Assembly: GCF_024199845.1 (NCBI RefSeq)
Contig: NZ_JANADO010000001.1
Coordinates: forward strand, 1,054,001-1,118,000
DNA: 64,000 nt
From: Bradyrhizobium sp. CCGB12
GTDB lineage: Bacteria > Pseudomonadota > Alphaproteobacteria > Rhizobiales > Xanthobacteraceae
Direction of reading: 5' to 3'
Shown: positions 17,539 through 24,501 of the stretch, in pieces
Position numbering within the stretch: the first letter of the stretch is position 1
Layout of the letters: every line of letters begins with the position of its first letter
The notes under the pieces: generated by a model
Database searches by the model: none
What the model was told of the DNA's origin: nothing
The model's input: the letters and a program-made list of their open reading frames with translations, nothing else
Made by a program: the position numbers and the translations under genes

Positions 17539-18540
17539 TCAGGCCGGCTCGAGACCGAGTGACTTTGCGCTCTCGATCCAGATCGGCAGCTCGCGCTGGT
17601 ACAGCTCGTTGGTGTCCTTGAAACCGATCGCAGGCTCGAGCACGAAAGTGGCGAGAACCTCCTTCACCTTCGGATCGTTGTTGGCGGCGACACAGAGCTC
17701 GGCAAGGCGGTCGACGATCGGCTGCGGCGTCGCCTTCGGCACCGCCCAGCCGGAGAAGCCGCTCACGGTGAAGAATTTCGACGTCGCGCCCTGCTCAGGG
17801 AGGGTCTTGACATCAGGGATCGCGCCGACCTTCTTGGAATGCACGGCGAACACGGTGCCGCGATCGCTTTGCAGGACGGATTGTGCGGCAGTGAAGCTGC
17901 CCATCGCGGCATCGAGGGTACCTTCCAGCAGTCCCGTCCACATCGGGGCCTCACCGCGATAGTGGACCGGCTCGATGGAAAGGCCGTATTGCTTGTTGAG
18001 CTCGCTGATCGTCATGTGCGGGGCCGAGCCCGCGCTGTAGGTGCCGAAGTTCACCTTGCCGCTCTTGCGCGCGAAGGCGACGAAATCCTCCAGCGTCTTG
18101 ACGCCAGTTTTCGGGTTCGCCACCAGCAAGAGGCCGGCGCCGGGAATGACGCTGACGAGGGTCAGATCCCTGTCCATGTCGTAGCCTGGATTCTTCATCA
18201 CCACCCGATTCATGATGTAGGTGGTCGAGATCGAGCACAGCACGGTGTGGCCGTCGGGCTCCGCGCGGGCGACCTCTGCGGTGCCGATCGCACCGGAGGC
18301 GCCGGGCTTGTTCTCGACGACGACGGTCTTGCCGACTTGCTTGGCGATGAATTCGCCATAGGCGCGTGCCAGCAGGTCGGTCTGTCCGCCGGCGGGATAG
18401 CTGCAAATCATGCGGATCTGCCGCGATGGCCAGGTACCTTGCGATGCAGCCTGCGCCGAGGCGCCACGTGTGACGAAAGGCATCGCGAGTACGCTGGTGC
18501 CGGCGGCGACGAAGCGGCGGCGATCGAGCTTTGCAGACAT
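17539..18540 (-). CDS. tripartite tricarboxylate (TctC/Bug-type) substrate-binding protein
   Basis: A 333-residue periplasmic protein of the Bug/TctC family with a Tat-like signal (DRRRFVAAGTSVLAMPF, residues 6-22). The fold hallmarks are WPSRQIRMICSYPAGGQTDLLAR at the mature N-terminus and VENKPGASGAIG. Such proteins bind small carboxylates or other metabolites. A GGGGAGA site precedes the ATG at 18540. No tctA/tctB membrane genes are next to it, so it is one of the many orphan Bug proteins. The ligand is unknown. Confidence 0.88.
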   Translation of the reverse strand: MSAKLDRRRFVAAGTSVLAMPFVTRGASAQAASQGTWPSRQIRMICSYPAGGQTDLLARAYGEFIAKQVGKTVVVENKPGASGAIGTAEVARAEPDGHTVLCSISTTYIMNRVVMKNPGYDMDRDLTLVSVIPGAGLLLVANPKTGVKTLEDFVAFARKSGKVNFGTYSAGSAPHMTISELNKQYGLSIEPVHYRGEAPMWTGLLEGTLDAAMGSFTAAQSVLQSDRGTVFAVHSKKVGAIPDVKTLPEQGATSKFFTVSGFSGWAVPKATPQPIVDRLAELCVAANNDPKVKEVLATFVLEPAIGFKDTNELYQRELPIWIESAKSLGLEPA

Positions 18541-18644
18541 GTTTTTCTCCCCGATTTGTGCCGAGGGTACTGCATCGAGCCGTCTCTGCCATGACCGACA
18601 GGCGAGACAGATTGGCGCATTGGACGGACCGCGCCCTGTTCGCC

Positions 18645-19706
18645 TCATCCAGGCGGTCGCGCCTTCCGCATGACGCGCAGCCAGACGGTCTCGGTCAAGG
18701 CCACTGCAACGAGGCCGAAGGTGCCGCCGATCAGCACGTTGGTGATGCGCTCTTCCGCGATGCCGCTGGCGCCGCCGGCAAAGGAGGCTGCGAGCGCGAT
18801 GAAGAAGCAGCGCAGGCCGAAACCGACGATGTAGCGCGAGAACGAGATCAGGGTGAGGGTGGCCGCGAGAACGGCGAATGCATAGCCGACCCGGCTTTGC
18901 GGCAGCGCGATGCCGGCGAGGAAGCCGAGCGGCACCCCGACGAATGCGCCGATCGCGCGCTGCTTCAGCTTGCCGGTCGACGCGGAGAGATCGCCGACGA
19001 TCACGCTTGCGGCCGACCACATGACCCATTGCCCCTGTGCGAGGTCGAGTATCTCCACCAGCGCCGCCGCGGCGAAGACCGCCATGGTCGTCGCGATTGC
19101 CGGCAGAAACCACTCGGCCGCGGGCAGCCCGAGCGAGGCCGCGGCGCCACCGCCGCGTCGGCGCAGGTCGTAGATCTGGATAGCGCAGACCAGCACCAGC
19201 GCGATCGGCGAGGACAGGAGGATCATGCCGGCGTGACGCAATGCTTCCGCGGCGCTCACGCCCTCCCGCACCTCGCAGGCTAGATAGACGGCGGGGATGA
19301 ATACCCAATTGCCGAGAGTGCGGAAATGTTCGCCGTAGCGCGTCGCCGCCACTGCAAGGAAGCCGGCAAGCGCCGTCAGCACCACGAATAGCGGCTTGAT
19401 GGGGCTTGCGAGGAAGAGAGCGGCAAAGGTGATGAGAATGGCAAGGTAGTGCCACGCGACCACTTTGGGCGCCAGGTGCAGCCTGAGCGCGGGAATGAGC
19501 AGCGAGACCGCGATCAGCCCGAGATTGAGCAGCGCCGTCTCGCGCGAAGCGAAATAGGCCACGACAAACGGGCCGACGACGATCAGCGCCCGCACGAGCT
19601 CGCCGGTCTTGATTTCGCGGGACAGCGCGTCGCGGAGGCTTGCGGCGGACGAGGCGTTCAAGATGGCACCGACGGTCGAATGAAACGCCGGTATCATACG
19701 GTTCAC
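18645..19706 (-). CDS. FUSC-like integral membrane protein
   Basis: A 353-residue protein with two blocks of hydrophobic segments separated by a central region of about 40 residues, as in FUSC/aromatic acid exporter-like proteins. Segments such as GQWVMWSAASVIVGDLSASTGKLKQRAIGAFVG fit the FUSC core, where a TGxxxxR-type motif is followed by Gly-rich helices. The function is probably transport, but direction and substrate are unknown. It lies 104 bases upstream of the TctC-type gene on the same strand. Confidence 0.65.
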   Translation of the reverse strand: MNRMIPAFHSTVGAILNASSAASLRDALSREIKTGELVRALIVVGPFVVAYFASRETALLNLGLIAVSLLIPALRLHLAPKVVAWHYLAILITFAALFLASPIKPLFVVLTALAGFLAVAATRYGEHFRTLGNWVFIPAVYLACEVREGVSAAEALRHAGMILLSSPIALVLVCAIQIYDLRRRGGGAAASLGLPAAEWFLPAIATTMAVFAAAALVEILDLAQGQWVMWSAASVIVGDLSASTGKLKQRAIGAFVGVPLGFLAGIALPQSRVGYAFAVLAATLTLISFSRYIVGFGLRCFFIALAASFAGGASGIAEERITNVLIGGTFGLVAVALTETVWLRVMRKARPPG

Positions 19707-19756
19707 GGCGCCGCTAGGCGAGTCGATGCCATTGTGCTCGCCGCTAACCGCATCGT

Positions 19757-19862
19757 CATTCCGGGATGCGTGCGTAGCACGCAGGCCCGGAATCCATGAG
19801 GCCGCATGCGCCGTGGACCCATGGATTCCGGGTTCGCCCTGCGGGCGCCCCGGAATGACGAA
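19757..19862. repeat. inverted repeat element GTCATTCCGGG...CCCCGGAATGAC
   Basis: The ends are inverted copies of about 11 bases. Inside are further palindromes (GCGTGC-GTA-GCACGC; GGAATCCATG...CATGGATTCC; CGCCC-TG-CGGGCG). This is a dispersed extragenic repeat; a relative with the same end rule is at 33438-33522. Non-coding. Confidence 0.75.
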
Positions 19863-19865
19863 ATC

Positions 19866-20795
19866 TCAGCGCTGAATGATCTTCATCCAGACATCGCCGA
19901 GGATCGCAGGCTCGCGCGGCGGCAGATAGGTGAGGCCGGCCTGTTTGCCGAGTTCGGCGACCTTGCCTTCGGCGGCAAGCTGGCCAAGCGCCGTGTTGAC
20001 GGCCTCGATCAGGGCGGGGTCGCTGGCAAGCCCGACATAGCCGCGATTGGCGCCGATCGGGTAGTAGTAGCCGGACGCCGTGATCGGCGTATCAGGCTGG
20101 GCGGCGCGATGGGCATCGAGGCGCGCAAGGTCGATCAGCGTCGCGTCATAGTCGCCGCGCTGGAGTGCGCCGAAGAGGTCATCGCGGCCGGGCACGAGAT
20201 GAGTGATGTTGTCGATCAGGCGCCCTTTGTCGAAGGTCATCAGGATGGCATCGCCGAGTGAGCCGCTTTCGATGACGAGGCGAAGTCCGGCGAGGTCGCC
20301 GATGTCGCCGATCTTGCGGCCCTTCGCCTTCGGCCCGAGCACCACCGTCATCGGCGAGTAAACATAGGGCTGGCTCGGCGCGAGCACGCCGAGTTCGACG
20401 CGGCGACGCCGGTCTTCGCGCTTGGCCCCGGCGAAATCGGGCAGGCGCGCCGTCTTCATGCCGGGCTTGACGAGAGAATCCGTCGTCAGCGCATAACCGC
20501 CGACCAGCGCGCAGCGGCCGTCCGAGAGCAGCGCATTGGCCTCGAGCTGCGGGCTGGAATCTTCATCGAGTTTGCTCTCGAACCACTGGATCGTCAGCGG
20601 CCGTCGCAGGCGCTCGGCGACCGCCTGTGCCAGCAGCACGTCGAAGCCCGCATCCGACTTGCCGCGGTGATGCACTGAGAGCGGCGGCCTGTCCTCGTCG
20701 AGACAGATCTTCAGCGGATCCTCGGCCGCGCGCGCAACAATGGGCGCCGCCGCGAGGATCACGGCAACGGTCCACGCGGCAAACCAGCGCCTCAT
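19866..20795 (-). CDS. MoxJ-like periplasmic binding protein associated with quinoprotein dehydrogenase
   Basis: A 309-residue solute-binding protein (family 3 fold) with a signal peptide ending after VARA at about residue 23. The order PQQ dehydrogenase, cytochrome c, binding protein is that of xoxF-xoxG-xoxJ and mxaF-J-G. The MoxJ family is thought to help activate the dehydrogenase rather than import amino acids. The start overlaps the stop of the cytochrome gene by four bases (ATGA), and GGAGG lies just upstream, so the genes are coupled. No permease or ATPase accompanies it, which supports an accessory role. Confidence 0.82.
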   Translation of the reverse strand: MRRWFAAWTVAVILAAAPIVARAAEDPLKICLDEDRPPLSVHHRGKSDAGFDVLLAQAVAERLRRPLTIQWFESKLDEDSSPQLEANALLSDGRCALVGGYALTTDSLVKPGMKTARLPDFAGAKREDRRRRVELGVLAPSQPYVYSPMTVVLGPKAKGRKIGDIGDLAGLRLVIESGSLGDAILMTFDKGRLIDNITHLVPGRDDLFGALQRGDYDATLIDLARLDAHRAAQPDTPITASGYYYPIGANRGYVGLASDPALIEAVNTALGQLAAEGKVAELGKQAGLTYLPPREPAILGDVWMKIIQR

Positions 20796-21148
20796 GGTTT
20801 CCTCCGGCTCGAGACAAAGGCCCAGAGATTGCCGATCTCGTCGTCGCTGAGGATGTCGGCCCATGGCGGCATCTTGTTGTTCTTGCCGTTCTTCACCGTG
20901 GTGACGAAGCGTGTCTTGTCGTCGGGAAAGGCACGCAAGTCCGGCGTGATCGTGCCGGAGTTCATCATGTTGGGGCCGTGGCAGTGTGAGCATTTCGAGG
21001 CATAGGTCGACTTGCCATGGTCGATCTGCGCCTGCATGGAATTGCCGGTGGCGTCGTCCGCGGCACGAACGGTCGCCGCAAGCGCGACCGTCAGCACCGC
21101 GACGGCGGCGAGCATCGCCGCCGTCTTGTAAGATGTTTCTTTCAGCAT
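20792..21148 (-). CDS. class I cytochrome c partner of the second PQQ dehydrogenase
   Basis: A 118-residue cytochrome with a signal peptide or membrane anchor (residues 8-29), haem site C53-S-H-C56-H57 and a likely Met ligand in NKMPPW at residue 93. It is short, of about cytochrome c550 size. It lies 11 bases after the PQQ dehydrogenase gene and overlaps the MoxJ-like gene by ATGA. It would carry electrons from the dehydrogenase toward the oxidase. The start at 21148 is chosen because it begins the export signal. Confidence 0.88.
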   Translation of the reverse strand: MLKETSYKTAAMLAAVAVLTVALAATVRAADDATGNSMQAQIDHGKSTYASKCSHCHGPNMMNSGTITPDLRAFPDDKTRFVTTVKNGKNNKMPPWADILSDDEIGNLWAFVSSRRKP

Positions 21149-21159
21149 CGTGCCTGTGG

Positions 21160-22824
21160 TTACTTCTTGACCGCAAAGACCCACAGCGAGCCGCCGGGTG
21201 GCACCTGAGCCAACCGCTCGTCGCCGGAGAACAGCGAGTAGACGCCGCCATAGCCGCTCGTCACTGCGACGTACTGCACGCCGTCCTGCTGCCAGGTGAC
21301 CGGCTGTCCCTCGATGCCGGAGCCGGTCTGGAACTGCCAGAGCTTCTTGCCGGTGTCGGCGTCGAAGGCCTCGAACTCGCCAGTCAGCGCGCCCGAGAAC
21401 ACGACGCCCCCCGCGGTCGACAGCACGCCCGAGAAGCGCGGGATGTCGCTCGGCGCTTCCCACTTGGACTTGCCGGTCAAGGGATCGATTGCCTTCAGAT
21501 GGCCGCGCGGGCCGTCACCCCACTCCCAGAGATCGGTGAGGTCCATGCCGAGATACCATTCACCCTGCTTGAAGGTGACGGGCTCGGTCTTGTACCTGCC
21601 GCCGAAGGCGAGGGTGTTGGCGTAGGCAAGGCCCGTCTGCGGATTGAACGACATCGGCTCCCAGTTCTTGCCGCCGAGGATCGACGGATAGACCGTGACC
21701 TTCTTGCCCTCGCGTGCGTCCTTCGAAACGTCGGTCTCGATCGGACGTCCCGTCTTCATGTCGATGCCGGTCGCCCAGTTGACCTTCACGTAAGGGTTGG
21801 CCGCGAGCAGCTTGCCGTTGGTGCGGTCGAGCACGTAGAAGAAGCCGTTGCGGTTGGCGTCCATCAGCACCTTGGTCGGCTTGCCTTCGACGTTCATGTC
21901 GGCGAGCACCATCTCGGCTACGCTGTCATAGTCGAACGGGTTGTTCGGCGAGAACTGGTAGTGCCACTTGATCTTGCCGGTCTTGGGATCCATCGCCAGC
22001 ACGGAGCAGGTGTAGAGATTGTCGCCGGGGCGCACCGCGGAGTTGAACGGGCCGGGATTGCCGATACCCCAATAGACTGTGTTCAGCTCGGGGTCATAAG
22101 AGCCCGTGATCCAGGTCGAACCGCCGCCGAGCTTCCAGGTGTCGCCTTTCCACGTGTCGCCGCCGGGCTCGTCCGGCGAGGGGATCGAATGGGTGCGCCA
22201 GAGATGCTTGCCCGTCGCCGGATCCCAGCCGTCGATGAAGCCGCGCGTGCCGAACTCGGCGCCGGAGATGCCGGTGATGACGACACCGTCGGCGACCAGC
22301 GGGGCCACCGTCATCGAATAGCCTTCCTTGATGTCGGCGGCCTTCTGCCGCCACAGCTCCTTGCCGGTCTTGGCATCGAGCGCGATCACGTTGGCGTCGA
22401 GCGTGGTGCGGAACACCTTGCCGTCGTAGAGCGCGGCGCCGCGGTTGATGATGCCGCAGCAGACGATGCGAGGCGTCTCGGCGGGATACTCGACCTTGGT
22501 TTTCCAGATCTGCTTGCCGGTCTTGACGTCGACCGCCATGGTCGCATTGTGCGAGGTCACGTAGATCACGCCCTGGTACACCAGCGGTTGCGATTCCTCG
22601 CTGCGATCGTCGTTGAACGAGTAATTCCAGACCGGGACGAGATTCTTGACGGTGTCCTTGTTGATCTGGTTCAGCGTCGAGAAGCGCTGGAGATTGTAGC
22701 CCATCCCGTAGTTGAGAACGTTCGAAGTATCGGTCGCGCCCTTGACCAACTGCTCGGTGGTCTGTGCACTTGCACAAGTCGATGCAAGCATGACGAGGCT
22801 CGCGGCCATCGCAAAGCGTTTCAT
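21160..22824 (-). CDS. PQQ-dependent alcohol dehydrogenase, lanthanide type (second)
   Basis: A 554-residue periplasmic quinoprotein with a signal peptide (cleavage after CASA at about residue 20). The vicinal cysteines C122-C123 are present. The catalytic Asp is D298 and the lanthanide-type Asp is D300, in NPFDYDSVAEM. It lacks a haem-c domain. It differs clearly from the XoxF here and is more like XoxF relatives or ExaA/PedH-type ethanol dehydrogenases; the substrate cannot be assigned. A GGGAGG site precedes the ATG at 22824. It heads a three-gene operon with a cytochrome and a MoxJ-like protein and is divergent from lanM. Confidence 0.9.
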   Translation of the reverse strand: MKRFAMAASLVMLASTCASAQTTEQLVKGATDTSNVLNYGMGYNLQRFSTLNQINKDTVKNLVPVWNYSFNDDRSEESQPLVYQGVIYVTSHNATMAVDVKTGKQIWKTKVEYPAETPRIVCCGIINRGAALYDGKVFRTTLDANVIALDAKTGKELWRQKAADIKEGYSMTVAPLVADGVVITGISGAEFGTRGFIDGWDPATGKHLWRTHSIPSPDEPGGDTWKGDTWKLGGGSTWITGSYDPELNTVYWGIGNPGPFNSAVRPGDNLYTCSVLAMDPKTGKIKWHYQFSPNNPFDYDSVAEMVLADMNVEGKPTKVLMDANRNGFFYVLDRTNGKLLAANPYVKVNWATGIDMKTGRPIETDVSKDAREGKKVTVYPSILGGKNWEPMSFNPQTGLAYANTLAFGGRYKTEPVTFKQGEWYLGMDLTDLWEWGDGPRGHLKAIDPLTGKSKWEAPSDIPRFSGVLSTAGGVVFSGALTGEFEAFDADTGKKLWQFQTGSGIEGQPVTWQQDGVQYVAVTSGYGGVYSLFSGDERLAQVPPGGSLWVFAVKK

Positions 22825-23162
22825 CCGTTCCTCCCAATATGCGCGTCTATTGACGCTGCGGGAACAACACTCGGCCCGAATGCAAAACGCGTCAATACGA
22901 AAGTCGAAAGTGCGACGCCTATATGTTGAACGCCAGATGCCAGTCACCTGACGGAAACCTTACAGCCCCACGCTCACTTGTGTGCAGACGCTGGAAAAAT
23001 TCCGCGGCACGGAGCGGCCCGGATGGAAGCCGCTAGGCTGTCCCCGCCGGGGGGCGGCGAGTCGGGGCGCGCGCAGGTTGCAATTTTCGACTTGAACCAG
23101 GGCTCGTTTACGGACTTATTTCGGTTTGATCCCGTTCTAATCGAGGTCGTCAGGAGGTTTCG
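22825..23162. promoter_or_regulatory. divergent control region between PQQ dehydrogenase operon and lanM
   Basis: This 338-base region holds promoters for both directions and no gene. A short dyad GGAAAAATTCC is at 22993-23003; the same 11 bases lie inside a longer dyad upstream of the TonB-receptor gene (45978-45990). A G/C-rich stretch follows at about 23040-23060. Confidence 0.5.
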
Positions 23163-23555
23163 ATGTTGTCACGTCGCTCAGTTGCGCTCGCGCTCACGGT
23201 TGCATTGCTGTCCGGTCCGGCCCTCGCGGCACCCGCCAGTGCCGTCAAGATGTTCGATACCGACAATGACGGCACGCTCGATCTCGCCGAGGTGAAGAAG
23301 GCGGCCAGCGCATTGTTCGCCAAGCTCGATCCCGATCGCGACGGCACGCTCGATGCACGCGAATTGCGCGGGCGGTTGTCGGCGAAGGAGCTCGCCGCCG
23401 CCGATCCTGATCGCGACGGGACCCTTACGCTCGACGAGTACCTGTCCGTGGTGGAGCAGCGCTTCAGTGCCGCCAATCCGGACAAGGACGGCACGCTCGA
23501 TGCGAAGGAGCTGAAAACGCGGGCCGGCCGCGCGCTGTTGCGTCTGCTGCGCTGA
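23163..23555 (+). CDS. lanM: lanmodulin, periplasmic lanthanide-binding EF-hand protein
   Basis: A 130-residue protein with a signal peptide (cleavage after ALA at about residue 22) and four EF-hand loops at D32-E43, D56-E67, D81-E92 and N105-E116. The loops are only 12-13 residues apart, the unusual short spacing of lanmodulin. Loops 2, 3 and 4 have the lanmodulin hallmark Pro at loop position 2; loop 1 has Thr there. Loop 4 starts with Asn, as in the Methylorubrum protein, and loop 3 has Thr instead of Asp at position 9. It binds lanthanides with very high affinity in the periplasm. AGGAGG precedes the ATG. It is flanked by the second PQQ dehydrogenase operon and pqqA. Confidence 0.93.
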   Translation: MLSRRSVALALTVALLSGPALAAPASAVKMFDTDNDGTLDLAEVKKAASALFAKLDPDRDGTLDARELRGRLSAKELAAADPDRDGTLTLDEYLSVVEQRFSAANPDKDGTLDAKELKTRAGRALLRLLR

Positions 23556-23678
23556 AGTACCATCGGCCAGGAACCTAGTTCCGACCGGAAAGCTCGGAAC
23601 ATCGGGCTGCTCGGCCTGTTCTCTTCGCGACGTCCTGCTTGGCGCCGGGGCAGCGCGGCGGGAGAAGAGGAGAAGCAG

Positions 23679-24002
23679 ATGAACACGAAACGTTCCGTTC
23701 TTGCTGCCTGCGCGATCCTAACGTTGAGCGCGGGCGTCGCCGTCGCTGGCCCGTGCAACACCGGCAGCGCCAGCACCGACAAGGATGCCGGTTCTGGTCC
23801 GGTCACCGTGGGTTCGGCGCAGTCACAGAGCTCATCGAGCGAAACGGGTCAGCATCCGCCGACCAGCACGATGAATCGCGCCAGCAGCGGCGCGGCTGCC
23901 TCGTCGGAAGATGCCCAGCGGCAGATGCAGAGCCAGCCAACCGCAGCGGATAGCGCGGGAGGTGCCAAGCCCAACACGCAAACAGCTGGCAAGGACTGTT
24001 GA
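23679..24002 (+). CDS. small secreted Ser/Gln/Thr-rich protein with three cysteines
   Basis: A 107-residue product with a signal peptide (MNTKRSVLAACAILTLS..., cleavage after AVAG near residue 24). The mature chain is rich in Ser, Gln, Thr, Ala and Gly, with only one Cys near each end (GPCNTG and KDC), which could pair. GAAGAGGAGAAGCAG before the ATG is a strong ribosome site. It lies 123 bases after lanM on the same strand and before pqqA, so it may belong to the same regulon. It resembles the low-complexity secreted proteins at 621-890 and 7544-7801. The function is unknown. Confidence 0.7.
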   Translation: MNTKRSVLAACAILTLSAGVAVAGPCNTGSASTDKDAGSGPVTVGSAQSQSSSSETGQHPPTSTMNRASSGAAASSEDAQRQMQSQPTAADSAGGAKPNTQTAGKDC

Positions 24003-24226
24003 CGCGGCACAACTCGTGTCGATTCGGGCGTGGTGTGTCGGGCAAAGTCGCGTCGTTCAGCTCCGTGCTTGACCAAGAGCGAACTGGCTTTGCCCGAGAG
24101 AGAAGTGCGGCCGCGAAGAATCGACACAGACGCGTTCGGCGTTCGAATCGGCGCTTGAACTGCAGGGGACCCAGCCCTAGGTTTTGCCCCGCGCGATGTC
24201 GCGCTTAATACCTTGGGAGACCCCGA

Positions 24227-24307
24227 ATGGCTTGGAAAGCTCCGAAGATCGTGGAAGTGCCGGTCGGCATGGAAATCAACATGTACGCCTGCGCTTCGCG
24301 CAAGTAA
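24227..24307 (+). CDS. pqqA: PQQ precursor peptide PqqA (orphan)
   Basis: A 26-residue peptide, opening MAWKAPKIVEVPVG, with the Glu (E16) and Tyr (Y20) of the E-x3-Y motif that are cross-linked by PqqE to make PQQ. The spacing and the MYACA-type C-terminal sequence are diagnostic of PqqA. A GGGAGA site lies 8 bases before the ATG. The peptide is usually followed by pqqB-E; none is in this window, and the next gene is on the other strand. It is therefore a separate source of precursor peptide, beside lanM and 1.4 kb from a PQQ dehydrogenase. Confidence 0.93.
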   Translation: MAWKAPKIVEVPVGMEINMYACASRK

Positions 24308-24317
24308 GACCGACGAC

Positions 24318-24359
24318 CTGCCGCGGCTTCGACGGCAAACGCCGCCGAAGCCGTGGCAG
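24318..24359 (+). terminator. strong hairpin behind pqqA
   Basis: The arms CTGCC-G-CGGCTTCG-A-CGGC and GCCG-C-CGAAGCCG-T-GGCAG pair over 17 base pairs with two mismatches around an AAAC loop, starting 10 bases after the pqqA stop. No T run follows. It probably stabilises or ends the short pqqA transcript. Confidence 0.65.
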
Positions 24360-24501
24360 TGTCGGGGATCGCCATCGCGTCTCATCACGTGGCACCCCCC
24401 GCGCCTTGCCGTTGATGCAAAGTCATATCTGATCGGGCTCGGTCCTCCCCCCGTAAAGAGCGGCCTTCGCTTTCCGCGCACCATTATGCGCTGACGCACG
24501 G

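Noticed and set aside
23163..23555. Assignment as an ordinary calmodulin-like EF-hand protein
   Set aside because: Loop spacing of 12-13 residues, Pro at loop position 2 in three loops and the location favour lanmodulin.
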